64,000 nucleotides of DNA. It comes from Cunninghamia lanceolata. Lineage: Eukaryota; Streptophyta; Pinopsida; Cupressales; Cupressaceae. Positions 23,645-37,025 of this stretch are shown here, piece by piece. The DNA is taken from contig BSBN01000213.1 of the NCBI GenBank assembly GCA_027924645.1, forward strand, positions 31,684,501-31,748,500, given 5' to 3'. A program made the translations under genes and the position numbers. Below the pieces are notes generated by a model, which did no database searches, was not told the origin of the DNA, and saw only the letters and a program-made list of their open reading frames with translations. The first letter of the stretch is position 1. Every line of letters begins with the position of its first letter.

Positions 23645-25145
23645 TTGATTTTAGAAAAGCAAAGGTTTTGACACATTGTCCACATGATATCCATATGATA
23701 GAGGAATTTAGAATTCCAGATGAATATAGAGCCATGATGCATAGACTTTATGAACAGGTTAGGGCAAAAATTGAAACAAGAGAGCAACAATGCATAGGCT
23801 TTATGAACAAGTTAGGGCTAAAATCAAAATAAGAGAAGGAATGTCTGAATGTTTTGGAAGTGACATCGGTATCGAACAAAGTTGCCCTCTATCCCCCACT
23901 TTGTTTGGATTATACATTGATAGGCTTGAAGAATGGTTAAACAAAGTTGAAGAATGGCAACATGTTGAAGTTAATCATAGTTTGAGAGAGCATTTGAGGG
24001 CCTTGGAACTTTTATGCCAATAGGTTGGGATGCAAGTGAATACCAACAAAACCAAAGTCATGATCTTTTCGTTAAATAAAGGAAGCCTGCTGGAAATAGT
24101 GGAAGAATACAAATACTTTGGGGTTGATTTCCACAATAGGCTCAATTGGAAGACCTACAGGACCAAAAGGATACAAGGAGGGTGGAAAGCTTCATACTTA
24201 CTACAAAATAGACATAGGAATGCTAAATTATGGGATTTGAAAACCAAGAAAATCCTTTTTGGGTTGCTTGGCACACCGATAGTCTTTTATGGATGAGCAG
24301 TATAGAGGATTAGTACGTCAAATCATAAATGGAGATTGTTAGAAAGAATTCAAAAGCATTTGATGATAAGAAACCTCAAAATCCCTTATGAGATCCTTTT
24401 GGCTAAAGCGAGAATTTACCCGCTAAAGGCTTCATTAATAACTTGGATGCTAAGTTATCAGGAAAGGTCCAAATATGGACAATCATTGCTAGCCCAAAAT
24501 GGTTGTGGAGAGGGAATTAAGTCGTAGGAAGAAGACGTGGATGAAACAAAACAACAAGTGGATGAATAAATGGGAAATTAAATTACAAGAGTTTCCTCAT
24601 GTACCAATGAGGAAATAAAAAAAAAAAACATGATAGAAATCAAGACTTCCATGTGGATAAAACAAATTGGTTGGAAGAAAGCTTACTATGTCAAAGAGTT
24701 TAACCCCACATGGGACCATGATGAAAAAGCATATTGGGAGCTATAATTAAGGGGAAGAAATTTTTTTAATTGTACAGTTGAGGACCAAATCCCATCATCT
24801 TAGGTGTGAGACAGATAGATGGTCTATGTCTAAGGAAGATTGGGAAGCGAGGTCCTACCTATTCTATGACAAAGGGGTGGTAAAGATAGAATGCCACTTC
24901 ATCATGGATTGAATAGCCTATGAGGATATTCATAGCCAATATGAAAACAAATTGAAGATAGACAACCTAACCACCTTATTTGAGGAAGCAAGGCTTAACA
25001 AAACCTCAAGTTTTTTTTTATCAAGATTCGTAGTAGAAGATCTGACATTGAAAAGAGTTTGAGAATGCTTTAGGGTTGTGGCTCTTGGTCCCTTATAATA
25101 CTTGGTCTCATGGACATCATTAAAATCCTTCATTCATTCAGTACA
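23645..25145 (+). mobile_element. LINE 3' half, copy 2 (RT deleted across the active site)
   Basis: Starts in the RT palm at a VDFRKA-like block (about 23648). It runs through EYRAMMHRLYEQVRAKI, QSCPLSPTLFGLYIDRLEEW, LREHLRALELLCQ and VNTNKTKVMIFS to the ILFGLLGTPIVFYG block. The C-terminal region QLRT-SHHLRCET follows. Compared with the copy at 41.7-42.57 kb, about 80 bases that should encode the YADD catalytic motif are missing between VEEWQ and LREHL. A 54-base or so tandem duplication of the HRLYEQVRAKI coding block lies at 23735-23835. The 3' end near 25140 carries attaaaatccttcattcattc. Confidence 0.85.
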
Positions 25146-26300
25146 ACTGTAAAGGCATATATATGATACGAATTGCGTCATATGCTTTTCATAGATAAGA
25201 AGTGTATCGTATGGTAATTACATGGTGTGCAAATTTTGTATTAATTGTTTTTTTAATAAATTAGAGTTATATATTAAATACTAGTTTAAAAAGTACAAGT
25301 CATTTTTTAAAAAATAGTAGGTTGAATGGTATCACATTTCAAAATCAAATAAATTGGATTAATCAGAAATGAAGTATCAAGTGGCTCTAAAAATGAAAAT
25401 AGCTACAATATACATGGTCCCAAAAAGGATACAGTCATCTACACCATAATTAGATTAAAGTTTAACAACATAAATAAAATTAAGCAATTAAGGCTATAAA
25501 ATCAACACTGGGAGGGGAGTCCGAATCATTGAGGTTACCCCAACCTCCATTGGGTAGGTTTTCTCCTTCTTCCATTGACTCCCAACTGATGAGACTAGTG
25601 GCTTCTCCCTTAGAGCCATCCTATGGCTACAAATATTGAATACCAGGAAAAATCTAGACAATCCTCGATGATAAAATGGCAAGTGCCTAGTGGATAAATT
25701 TGCCCAAGTTAATTGGGGGGCCCATCCCTACCACTAAAAGAACACAAGATAGTGGTAAGAGAGCAATGATAATCCACCCTAGCTTTCAAAAGGCTATCTA
25801 GTTAGTGACAGAAAAAGCATGTAGCAGTTATGAGAGCAACACCGAGAGGACTCAAAATAGCCATGTCATTGGCCCCTATGAAGCAATCTAACATATAGAG
25901 GCAAAGAGGGAAAAACCCTAGAATGAATGCAAGGGGCATTTCCCCAATGATTTGACAAGGTTTGGAGATGTTGAACTTCAAGGGCCACTTTATTATCTTG
26001 AACTTGTATATGCATGACCACATTAGAAACTACCAACAATTTGGAGCGAATAGCAAAATTGGAATAAATAATAGAATTAGCAAATATAGTAAAATTCTAA
26101 TCTTTCCAAATGCAAAAAGTAATCTCAAATATGAAAGCGTACCATGTCTAGGAGAATCTAATCAAAAATTTGGTCTCATTGCCCAACAAAACATGATGCC
26201 ATATAAAACACTTGGGCTAAAGAGGCTACAAAAAATCATGAATCCATTGTTAAGACATTTACGCACAAGCACAATTATTTACTATGTTTGGTTTCGTAGG
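25146..26300. other. Unassigned sequence with weak minus-strand ORF remnants
   Basis: Minus-strand segments 26023-25802 and 25682-25494 are open but separated by stops, and I recognise no domain in them. They might be an old ORF1 tail or noise. No splice-site context. Confidence 0.4.
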
Positions 26301-26329
26301 AGAAAAAAATTAATTGTCATTTGGGATTT

Positions 26330-27190
26330 TTTTTCTTAAAATTTATTTATATATTTAAATAAATTGTTGTTTGGGATGAGTATAAATGCTTCAATCCATT
26401 TCATAGGAAATAAAGAGTGGATAAGGGAAAGCAAGATTATTCTATAATTTGTGTCTATAAATGGAGGAGTATCATCACATCAACAAAGCATCATCAACTT
26501 ATGTCAATAGTTGCATGATTAGGCTAGATTAGCTATATTATATGATTACTTAGTGTGTTTTCATTGCTTATTTCAAACTATTAAATCAACTCCAAGGGTT
26601 TGACTAAGTAGAACAATCCTTGCACAACAAAGTCCCATGATATCTATAGATACCACTATTCTCACATAGCAAGGGCAAGCAAGTTGTTGTAGATCACTAC
26701 TACATGTGTCATTTCCATAGAAAATGGTTAGTTTAATAGATTTTGAGTGGAAACTACACTTGCAATGATTAGTTCTACAACTAAAAAATTGAACTAGAGC
26801 ATAAAACAAGATAGTTTGCAATTTGTTAGCCATATAGTTCAAAATTTGATTACAAAACAATGAATTAGATTTAGAAGTACAATCTTCAACGTAGTACTCC
26901 ATTGTTCACTCTTTTATCATTTTGAAAAGTGTGTTTTGTGTTGTCATTGTCTCAAATCATTATTGTAAGGTTATTTGCTTGTCATCAATGATATATTGCT
27001 TTATCACTAGATAAATTATTTAAGGTGAGTTTTATTGTTGTATATTTAATTCGTGAACCTATCTAATCTTATACCCCTTAGGTTTTATCCTTTAAGGTTT
27101 ATTTCTAATTTTATCTTTCAGTCATGAGCATTTTTTAAATTTTACATTAGATCTCAACCTTATTTGTTCCTTATTACCTTTTAAGGTTTG
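26330..27190 (+). repeat. Possible 5' LTR or leader of the gag element that follows
   Basis: A TATA-like gtctataaatggagg lies at about 26450-26465, followed by a catcatcaac-rich segment, in front of a decayed gag starting near 27205. This is where a 5' LTR would be. No second copy was found in the window, and no clear TG/CA edges or primer site could be placed, so it is only a candidate. Confidence 0.25.
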
Positions 27191-27204
27191 TTCGTTTGTG
27201 TCTA

Positions 27205-29230
27205 TGTCAAAGTATCATCATCATCCTAATACTCCTTTGAGAAGAAGTTTCTAATTGAACCCTACAATAACCATAAATCAAGTTGAAAATGGTATGGTTA
27301 AAATTTTGAATGACAATCCTCATTTTAATGGGGGAAGAGACATTTGATCATGATGCCCACCATGAGTTGACAGATAAGCAAGATATTCTTTTGACTAATC
27401 ATATGTTATCTTTGAATCTTGCACATTTGGCTAGTTTTGCAAATCCTATACACTTGGTTGGTGTTCTACACAATTGGTTGATTAGTAGATCATATATTTT
27501 AAAAGTATGGGAAAAGATTAGTTCTTAAATTCCTTTCAGAGGTGTGTCACCCCCTTCCTCAAGCCTCTTGTTTTGTTCCTCCTAATTTTGCTCTATGTTA
27601 TATTACGTATTCCTTCACTTCTTTTGAGATTGAGTCACTTCTTATTCTCATTTCTCATCTTTTACCTATTAGGCGTGTTTACCACACCTCCTTTTCTTCT
27701 TTCCATGGTTCTCTCACTAGTGGTATAACTACTTTGCATACCACTAGTGGCATGTATTCATCCCATTCTACTAGTGTCATACATACATCTCTTCCTTCTA
27801 GTATTGTTACTACCCATCATCCTCCTACTAGTGTCATGTTCAAACCTCATATTGCTTTTATCCCATCTTCTTCTCTTATGTCACATCCTATTTGTACCCC
27901 ACCCCTATCTCTCATATTCCTACCCCTAATGTACCTCTTTTCATTCTAAACACATTTATTCAAAGGCATGATAGAATAAAGAATAAAGTTGATGCCTTGT
28001 GATATGGGAATAATAAGGATGAATCTATTGAAGCACAACATACTCCACTTGCATTAGAGATTATGACTTACCCATTACCAATTGGATTTGTAGCACCATA
28101 GTTTGAATTGTACAATGGTAAAGGAGATCCAACAACACATTTGAGGTCTTTTTATTACTATGTTTGAATTTTGTAAATGAGGATATGTTAGTAGCCAAGA
28201 ATTTTCCAAGAATCTTGAAAGATTGTTCTATTGAACGGTTTTTTTTGTCTTCCATAAGGGTCTATTTATACATTTTTCTAATTTGGCTAGGGCTTTTTTG
28301 TGTGACTTCCATGTAAATATGGGGTTGAAAACTATAGTTTTAGATCTATTTATGTGTGAACAAGGATCTAACAAGTGGATCCATGATTGTGTCATAATAT
28401 TTCAATCCTTGAGTGCAAAGATGTAACATTAGCTCCCCAATGATGAGCTTCAAACTATTTTTGTTAGGGATTTTTTTTCCCTATCCAACAAAATGTATAT
28501 CTTAACATTTATGCTTCATTTATGGATTTGTGTGCACATGTAAAAAAGTGGAATTAAAGTTATTAGAAGAAAACATACTTAAATTTGGTTCTTATCATGC
28601 TCCTTCCACTTCCTCCTACCCTTCTAAGTTTCAAAAGAAAATTGATTTTCAAAAGGGTAGCAACACACAAGAGAAAATGTATAAAATTCATCAAGTTGTG
28701 AATACTTCAAATGTTCTTACATTCAAGCTTCAAAAGTTTAAAAGATTTACAAGATTGCATGAGTCTTTGGACAATGTGCTTAAAAATTTACTTCATGCCA
28801 ATATGATTACACTTCCTCCCATTCATTCATTAGATACATCTAAGGTTTTGCCCAAGGGATATGATGACTAAACATTTTGTAATTATCAAAGAGATAATGG
28901 GCATGATACTCAACAATTTATGGATTCAATACATAAGACACGAGATATGATTAATGGTACTATGATTCATGTGGAAGGTATTAATGATAGGGGCAATCAT
29001 TTTTGTGGCCCCTCCTAATCAAAATTTGAAGATTTATGCTAATCCTTTTTCTTCTTATTATGAAGCTAATAATGTGGATTTATTTGAGGATGATGATGAA
29101 ATACATGAGCGTGATTCTATAGATGGGCACATGGAGTTACATGAGTATGAGGATCATTTTGGGGGTATACTTCATGGTGAGGTGCTTCCTCTGAACTTCT
29201 TCTATACATTCAATCATTCTTTCACATGAG
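27205..29230 (+). pseudogene. Ty3/gypsy gag remnant (broken)
   Basis: In changing frames it encodes MSKYHHHPNTPLRRSF near 27205, a Ser/Thr/Pro-rich stretch (27540-27950), and the gag-domain entry EIMTYPLPIGFVAP then FELYNGKGDPTTHLRSF (28060-28160). The capsid region continues with stops to about 28500. A zinc-knuckle-like tail CNYQRDNGHDTQQF lies near 28880. This pattern (YPLP, then Y-G-GDP--HL--F) is typical of plant Ty3/gypsy gag. No protease or RT follows before 30.6 kb. Possibly related to the protease-bearing element at 32.3-38.2 kb. Confidence 0.65.
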
Positions 29231-30590
29231 ATTTCTTATAATAATTATTATCGACCATTCTATGTCCTAGGTATAAGTTCAAGGTAGATCATTTGATGGT
29301 GTACTTTTTGATCCAACTTGTTCGTATAATGTATGCATGGAGGAATTTTTTTATAATCATAATATCCAACAACAATATTATGCACATTCCAAGGTGTCTT
29401 TGAAAATTGCTAATATTATTCTATTTGAAATTATGGGCTATACCAAATTTTCCTTTACAAGTGTCTCCAAAGGAAGTACTAGTTTTATGCCATATCATTC
29501 CTTTTGTTGGCCTAACTTTTAGCTCGCTTTTGAGATGCACGTGTTCTCTAATTGTTGTGTGTACACCCTAGTTTTTTCTCTATTTTCAAAACTAACCCTC
29601 TGGATTATCATCTATTAGGAATTATGTTATTGGTCTAGGGTTTGTTTGTGCACACATGTTTGTGCAGGCCTATTTTATCCTTTTCTTGTTGGCTTATCCC
29701 TATTCTCATGAATATCTCAATGTCCCCTAGTGTTATCCTTGTTTTGAAGGTGGTCAACTTGCATGTCTATCTACATCGGTGTGGTCTTATTTAGGGGGCA
29801 TTTTTGCATCCATGTCCTTGGGGTTAGATCTTGTGTGTCTCTATGGCCTTCTATGGTATATCTTAATGTTTTGGGCATTCTATCTATGCATGGGGATGTT
29901 GTTTCATGCCTCCAATTCCAGATCCAAGTTCCTTCCATGGTGGCTAGCATGCATTTCTATCACTAAGTTTCTTCTTTTGTCTTTACTAACAAAAAATAAT
30001 AATCCTTTGGCACCTTAATTCATATTCCTTACCCACCATTTTCTCTAGGTACTTTATTTCTATTTTGTTGTTGACTACTTGTATCCCTTGGAATCATAAC
30101 TTAAAGCACATTCCTAATTCCCTATTTCTCCTCACTATTGGCTCTATCCATCTAGTGCACAACACACAACCACCCCTATTGGTCATGTTTACTCGCTATC
30201 CTAGTTTAGTTTTTACCCCTTCATCCTAAGCCTCTAATTGCCTTGTGACCCCCATTTACCGCTATAACCCTTGGAACACACTGGCTTCGTGTTGCTACTT
30301 CATTTGTAGTAAATTAAGGCCAAAGCTAGTGTGCCCCCTCAACTACTCTTTTGTACCCCAGTTTCAATGCTCATGCAGGAGTAGCAAATGGCACATGGGG
30401 GGCATGCATGCTTGGGTATCCTTAGACTAACCTCTCAAACATAGTGGAAAGATGTGTCTATGTAAATGCAAAATAGTACAAGGGGATTCTAATATGTAGG
30501 CAAACTCAAAAATTGAAGCATGCAAAAAAGGGAAAATTCACATCTATTTTACTAGAAGTAGTGCATAAGACCTTAGTAGATACAATAGAA
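29231..30590. other. Pyrimidine-rich sequence with no gene
   Basis: Plus strand rich in C and T, resembling the 3' untranslated part of the element at 35.4-37 kb in composition but not in sequence by eye. ORFs at 29763-30018 overlap in two frames and look like composition artefacts. Confidence 0.4.
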
Positions 30591-30594
30591 ACCC

Positions 30595-31600
30595 AATGTA
30601 AGAACAAAAAGAACAAAAATAAGGTAAAGGAAAGAAAAAGGTGAGCTCAACATTCCACATGACATCAGATACAAAACAAATCGAGGTTGAAACTCACCCA
30701 ACAAATAAGGAATAAAGGGTTGAAGATAGTCGAGAGAACACATATCTATATAGCCCTACTACAACACCACTAATGTGGTCCTCGGAACTATATGTCAATG
30801 AGCTAATGATCATGAAAAAGAGACTTCAGTCCCTAGAAGCAAGGGGTCAATACGAAGACGGTAAGATGAAGGAGGTCACAAAATCTAATTAGAAATTAAC
30901 AAGGGAGAAAAAATTGCTAAAAGAGTAGGTAAACAACTTGAAAAACACCAGGCAAAAGGTGAGAAACAATTGATGTCGATAAGGTAGGTTTTAGACCAAA
31001 TCAAAATAGTAGAAGAAAACAAGACAAAAGTACTAGAAGGAAGCAACAATTCACAAATAAAAGAGATCCAATAAACAATGGCAAACATGGAGATAAAAGA
31101 AAACTAGTTAAGGGAACAAATAGAGGAGAGCTCAAGTAGTGAAGGGACTATCAGATACATAAAGGGAACTCATAGAAAAACAAGTCAGAGGTAGATAAGA
31201 GAAGAAAAGGATAGAAGCGATAGGGATGTGAATATCATCATTAAAGGACTAAAAGACTGTGGCGAGAAGTAAATCACAAAATAACTAACAAGGGACTTTT
31301 TTAAAGACCAAATGCAATGGTCAAGATTCATTCACTAGGAAAATAGGATTGGAAAATGGATAAGAGATGGCAATAGTAGGCACATAAGAGTTACCTTGAG
31401 GAACATAGAAGACAAAACCATGATACTAAGGAACAAAAGGTTTCTTATAGGTACACAAATATATCTCGATGAGGACCTAACCATAGTTCAACAAGAAAAA
31501 AGGAGGAAAGGTGAGAAAAAGTAAAGGCAATAAGAAATGCAGGAAAATGAGCTTGGTTACAAAACAAAAAGGTCCACGTTAGTGACAAAATGACACAAAA
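30595..31600 (+). pseudogene. LINE ORF1 remnant (copy 3)
   Basis: A lysine-rich, coiled-coil-like reading with stops leads to a recognisable C-terminal block. This reads DRDVNIIIKGLKDCGE near 31223, then IRVTLRNIEDKTMILRNK near 31388 and IGTQIYLDEDLTIVQQEKRRK near 31447. The arrangement, with an RNA-binding-like domain ending in a YLDEDLT motif just before ORF2, fits an L1-type ORF1 protein that binds the LINE RNA. It ends about 40 bases before the endonuclease start. Confidence 0.7.
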
Positions 31601-31632
31601 CATAGGAATTCAACCCCCCTGAGAATATTTGA

Positions 31633-32304
31633 CAATGGTAAGTTGGAATTGTAGAGGTTATCCATGGAGAAGAGGAGCTGGGTTGGGGCCCCTAGCAGAA
31701 GGAAAAGAAATTATCATTCTTACTAAGACTCATGAACATGATGGATGTAAAGTTCTAGAATTTGAAGAGTATATAAAACTTTAGTATGGAGTGAAAGAAT
31801 TGACAATGGCAAAGGCCATGGTGGGGTTGTGGTTATAATCAAAGAAGCATGGTGTAAAACTATCAAAGTGGAGAAAAAAACCCAAACAAGCTATATATAT
31901 GAATGAAAATAATAGAAAATCATGTAACAATAAGGTTGGCCACATGTTACTTCACTCCAAAAGGCTTGAAATCATCTAAGAAAAGGAATATATATTGGGA
32001 AAATCCTTATGCATCGCTTAAAAAAGATTTCTATTTTTAATGCCATTAGGGAGGTATTAATACTAGGTGACTTTAATGCAAGGAAAACAAACATCTAAGC
32101 CCTTAATTTGAAAAGGAAATACAAAGAGAAAGGTGACTTGTTATGGTTGGAGGAAGAGAGCAATAAACTTTGGGAAAGGACATCATAGGACAGTAAGGGT
32201 AATGTTACACACTACGGGGTAGAATTATTGGGACTATGTAGTTTATACAACATGGTCATATGCAACGATATGAGGGCATGGCCAAAATCGAGAAACATCA
32301 CCTA
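31633..32304 (+). pseudogene. LINE ORF2, endonuclease domain 5' part (copy 3)
   Basis: MVSWNCRGYPWRRG at 31633 is the start of an APE-type endonuclease. ETH-type residues follow (ILTKTHEHDGCKVLEFE), then VLILGDFNARK near 32060 with the metal-binding GDFN motif, and MVICNDMRAWPKSRN near 32250. Stops and frameshifts are present. The reading is cut at 32304 by an LTR element and resumes at 38188. Confidence 0.82.
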
Positions 32305-33465
32305 TGTAGCATGGTAAAGTGTGCTCACCACAATTTAATTCTTTATTTTGTACTCACTTTAGTGTCCACTCCCTTAATGTGATTTCCAAACACTGCTTTG
32401 ACCCTTTCTACTTATCATGCTTAAAAACCATAAAAGTGCTAAAATTGTGGCTTTGCCCCAAATTGGTTAGACCTTTCAAGAACCAAAATTGCTGAGACTC
32501 TAGCACTTAGCACGGATGTTTGTGCCAGGCGCAGATGTCCTGAAGGCCTCTATCAATCTTGCAGTCATTTTGGATGTTGTCTTTTACTTGTACAATTTGC
32601 CGAGATTTTCTTGATGCTTATCTGCACTCAAACAACTCCTTTCCTTAATTTTTTGCCTTTGCCTTCTCTATTTAAGCAAGTAGATTTCCAATTTAAGGGA
32701 TCAATTTTTCCTTTCATAGTGAATCTTTGCTGACATGAAGAGACACCATTGCTACAATTTATTTTCTCAAGATCATAGTGCGCTCTTGCTCACAAGTTTT
32801 TTTTGATATCTCTCTTATCTTTGTGGGTTGAATACATTTCCTATTATCTCTGTCATATAGGGCTTTCTTTGTGAACCCTCTCTAAATCATTGAGTAGGTT
32901 TTAATTTATCAATATCATACTATTGCTTATCACTACTCAAACAATTCTAGATACACTTAGAATTAGACAACACACTTTTTATCAATCTATCAATATATAT
33001 CTCTGGATGTCGTTGAGGTGGAAACACCAAAAATAGGTCTGACTAAGGAAAAACTCTATACAATTTGATCCTTTCTCTCATCTGTGCATTTGCAGGTTCC
33101 TTTAGGAAGTTTGGCAGTGGAAGGAAGGATTGAAGAAGCTAACACAAAGATAGAGAACATGGATCTGCACAATACCCACATCGTACAAACTACATCGTGA
33201 TGCACAAATGTCCATGCGACGCACTGTCATCCTAGATAGTGAGGCTATCCACCTGGTGCTAGGTTCTTTGTATTTTTGTCTTTTCATTTATATACTTCAT
33301 TTCTCAAGATTCTATTTACTGCTATTCATTTTTGCTAAAACATAAAGTGGTTCTGTAGACATAGATTTCATTTGGAACAATAGTTAACATAACCCTAATG
33401 TAATGTTAGTGGAAAGCTCCCTTAATTGATATGTTCAGTTGAGGAGAAGTATTTCCTACATCACA
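32305..33465 (+). repeat. 5' LTR of the 32.3-38.2 kb element
   Basis: Begins TGTAG and ends TACATCACA. It matches 37041-38187 over its whole length with many substitutions and small indels. A possible TATA element, ctatttaagc, is near 32668-32677, followed by a pyrimidine-rich leader. Confidence 0.9.
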
Positions 33466-34437
33466 TTTTGGTGAAACCAACATCTCTAACTTATAGCACC
33501 TTCTTTTTAATTCAAATTTCTTTCAAAATAGAAAACAATAGTTTCTCTTTTTTGAAAAAAAATTTGGGGCACTACCTCGAACCCCGACCTTCGACAAGAT
33601 CTAGTAATACCTTTCTTAATTCTCTCCTTCTACCTTTCTAAATTAACATGTTATTGAAAGTGATGTTCCATTCAATGCATGCGATGGTGACTTAGCTCTT
33701 CCTATGTCACTCTATTATTTTGATCCCTCTCTTGAAATCCCTCCTATTGGTGAGGACATTTTGGCACAGGAGGATGAAATTATTGATACCTTTCTTAATT
33801 TTACTCTACCTTCTCTTCATTTCAATGCTCTCCCTTCTAGAGATGAAACATTAGTAGATGAAGAGCCTAACCTCACATTGGATCCCCTCTGGATAGATGT
33901 TGAGAATACTTCTTGTGCTTCATCTCTTACATCATGTATTTCTCAAGTGGATAATAATGTTAATTCAATAATTGTTAATCAAATTATCCCACCCGCTAAA
34001 GGGATGTTGATAAGTGCATTAATGTTCAAAATATCTCTTCTACTCCTAAAATCATTATGCATAGGGCGTCTGATCTACCCCCACTCTCTTGTACTATGAT
34101 CACTATTTGAGGTATTCCTGAAAATCCTTGACCTTTGAATCACTGGTTTGAAGTTGCTAATTCTATAGCTCAAAACATGTCTATAGGTCCTCACGACCAC
34201 ATGTACAACACTCAATGAAACAAACAAGATACTCATGTCCTTGTTTCCCTTCCTCCACTAAATCCTATTCTTCCACCACCTCCCCGTCTTTCTATGGAGA
34301 ATACCAAAGAGTATGATCTTGTTAAACATCTGTAGGATACACAAGCTAAGACGTCTCTTTGGGACTTGATGCAAGTTTTACCTTCTCATCATAATGCCCT
34401 CCAACAGGCCTTGTAAAAGATATATATCCAATCTTTT
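33466..34437 (+). pseudogene. Gag C-terminal/linker region (broken)
   Basis: The 131-codon open stretch 33704-34099 is acidic and proline-rich with no recognised domain. After a frameshift the reading continues with TKEYDLVKHL and AKTSLWDLMQVLPSHHNAL (34305-34410). A similar YDLV-HL---AKISLLDLL linker precedes the protease in many plant Ty3/gypsy elements. The N-terminal capsid part seems to be missing. Confidence 0.55.
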
Positions 34438-35337
34438 GTGAAGCCCATGGACGTGGCTGTTATTCTTGAAGGTTTTCATTCTAATTCTCTTGATATCAAT
34501 TTTTATTTCTTTGAACTCCCTTCTACTGAAGTTAAGAAGAAAAATGATGCTCTTATGATTATTATAACTATAAACTCGATTGGGATTAAGCAAACCCTTA
34601 TTGATAGCGGTTCTGCTCTTAATGTCTATAGTTTTGACCTCCTTAATCATCTTGAAATCAATGCTTCTTCTATTTCTCCTTCAAATCTATCCATCAGAGG
34701 TTTTGATATTGTGACTTGCCTTTATTTAGGCACTATCACATTGCTTATTACATTAGGCCTTGTTACATTGCCTACTGAGTTTCATGTCATGCAAGAAATT
34801 ATTTCTTATAATCTTCTCCTCGGTAGACCGTGGATTCATGCCATGGGTGCAGTTCCGTCTACCCTTCATCAATATCTTAAATTTATTCATAATGGTAAAT
34901 TACATAAGGTAAGTATTGATTTGAACCCATTTCAATATTGTCAACAGGATGAACTAGGTCACAAGAAGCCTGCTCTTTATTCTCTTCATAATTTCATACC
35001 TTCTATAAAAAATTCCCAAACACCATCATCACTCTCTATTGATAATGATGTGCCTTCGTCATCTAATGCATGTCTTGGTGATGATTGGGGCTCCTATACT
35101 TCACCCCTCGTGGGCCTGCTAAATATAAGGTTGACTATTCTCACATGGACATTCACAAGTTCAACAAGGATCTGCATTCTAGTATTAGAATTGATCTCGC
35201 TTCTCATGTCAATCCTGTTACTACTTCTCTTACAACATGTGCATACAATTCTCATTTCAACAAGGCTAGTGATGTTGATTCTCCTCCTCTTTCTGATTGG
35301 AGACGCATTATGGGCTCAGATACACAATTCTTTCTAA
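34438..35337 (+). pseudogene. Ty3/gypsy aspartic protease region
   Basis: An open frame of about 299 codons. Residues about 50-64 read IGIKQTLIDSGSALNV, with the retropepsin catalytic DSG. Residues about 124-140 read YNLLLGRPWIHAMGAVPS, the typical plant Ty3/gypsy ending of this domain, followed by STLHQYLKF. The last third, after DDWGS, probably follows a frameshift, because another frame (35085-35363) reads better there. No RT follows. It would cleave the gag polyprotein if active. Confidence 0.8.
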
Positions 35338-35363
35338 ACATAGATACAATTGAAATGGTCTAG

Positions 35364-37025
35364 GGTGCATGGAACAAGGAGTCATGATCCCTATTGAACC
35401 TACACTGCACTTACCTTCTATAGTGGGTTTAGGTTTCTAGCCTCCTCCTCTCTCTGCATCCCCTCCTCCATTGTCTGAGGTCTCTATGGCTTCTTCTTTT
35501 TAGAAATTAAACCTTTCTCCACAATAGAAAGGGTTTCTTCCTACTCCATATCTCATATCAAAACAAGAATGTATCTTGTTGAGGCTTCTCACAGCCCACT
35601 TGATTACTCTTCCTCCTCCTACACACAAGAATTTTCCCAAGCATATTCAATCAACACTTCCTTTCTATGCATATCATCGAGCGCCTGTCCATTCCACCAG
35701 TGAATTCCAAGCCTTGAGTGAAAAAATTCAATAACTTCTTGGCACAGGTGCACTCACTCTTCCTGTTGCTAAATCACCTATCACTTCTCTACATGACAAG
35801 TGATATTGAGCATGGCCTCTATTCAGTTCATCCTTTCTCTTCTATTCTCTCATTAGACTATTGTGTTTCTACCCACAATGTGGCACCTGTAGCTTTCATT
35901 GTTTGCTTGTTTCCATTCATGATGGTACAATCTTACGTGCAATCATACTTCATTTTTGGTAACAACACAATATTCTTTTCCATGGTTGTCCTCACTCATA
36001 CTCTAGGGGGCAGAGACAACTTCTTCAAGGGGTATGCAATCTTTATAAGGATCTCCCCTCCTCTTTCTCTCCCTTTTCTTTACCTTTAAATATTTGCATA
36101 TTATACATGCTAATATTTTAAGGGGGGCATATATTCTCCTCACTTGTGCATCCATACATGCACCCTTCTTCATTCACATCCCCTGAGGTGTTGTTTATTT
36201 AAAGCTCCCTGAAGAGTTCACCCTTTGTGGTGTTGGTGTTTGATATGCTCCTCGAGGTGTTGGTTTTTTATATGCTCCTTAAGGCATCATTTTTTGGCAT
36301 GCTCCCTGAGGCGTCGATATTTCATGATCACCTGACATAATGCAGATTGCTAGTCTATGATCTGTGTAGGTTGTAAGCCACCTAGCATAATGCAACTTGT
36401 TAGTCTGTGTGCTTCATATGACCTACCTTTATACACCCATGGTCACCTAACATAATGCAACTTGCTAGTATGTGATCTGGATGACGGTATTGTGATTTAC
36501 ATGACCCCTAGCGACAAAGCAAGCTAGTGTCAAAGTCATGTATTCTTCTTCATTTGTATTGATTGCTTCCTTGTCTATCTATATGTCTTCTCTCCTTCAA
36601 GCAATTGATCGAATCTTTATATTCTTCTATCTCCATTTAAGAATTCTTCTATTTGTTATTTTCTTTATTTTTGTTGTATTTTGGGGACGACACATAGTAT
36701 TGAGACAACCTTTCACATTGAGGTCTCTTTCACTTTGCCGAAGTTTGAAAAAATTTCTTTGCTTGCCGTGTGTTTTTCTCCTCTTTGTATATGTCGATTA
36801 TGTTTATGTGTATGTTTTTGATGTTATGACATGGTGGTTTTGCCAGTTTCTTCTCTAACACTATTGTCTTGCAAGTTTTGTTATTTGACATATTGGTTTT
36901 GTGGGTTCTCAACCTCGGGCTTGTTCCTCTACTTGAAGAGCTTTGCATCCTCTATAGTATCATTTTAATTCTTATTTACTTTTAGTACTTTAGCATGCAT
37001 ATGCCCATAGAGTCATATTCCCGCT
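35364..37025. other. Internal 3' non-coding region with degenerate repeats
   Basis: Pyrimidine-rich, with no RT or integrase motif in any frame. At 36180-36320 the phrase gctccct(g)aggtgttg recurs about four times. At 36330-36540 the phrase cacctaacataatgcaacttgctagtctgtg recurs three times with changes. ORFs here (35718-36089, 36538-36858) look like composition artefacts. Confidence 0.6.

Noticed and set aside
25494..26023. Minus-strand open segments, considered as a gene
   Set aside because: Broken by stops, no recognised domain, and no neighbouring element structure to support them.
27542..27949. Ser/Thr/Pro-rich ORF, considered as a surface protein
   Set aside because: Two overlapping frames are open because the plus strand is pyrimidine-rich, and it falls inside a gag remnant.
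36538..36858. Hydrophobic 106-codon ORF, considered as an envelope-like protein
   Set aside because: Hydrophobicity follows from T-rich sequence in the 3' non-coding part of an LTR element. There is no signal peptide or conserved motif.
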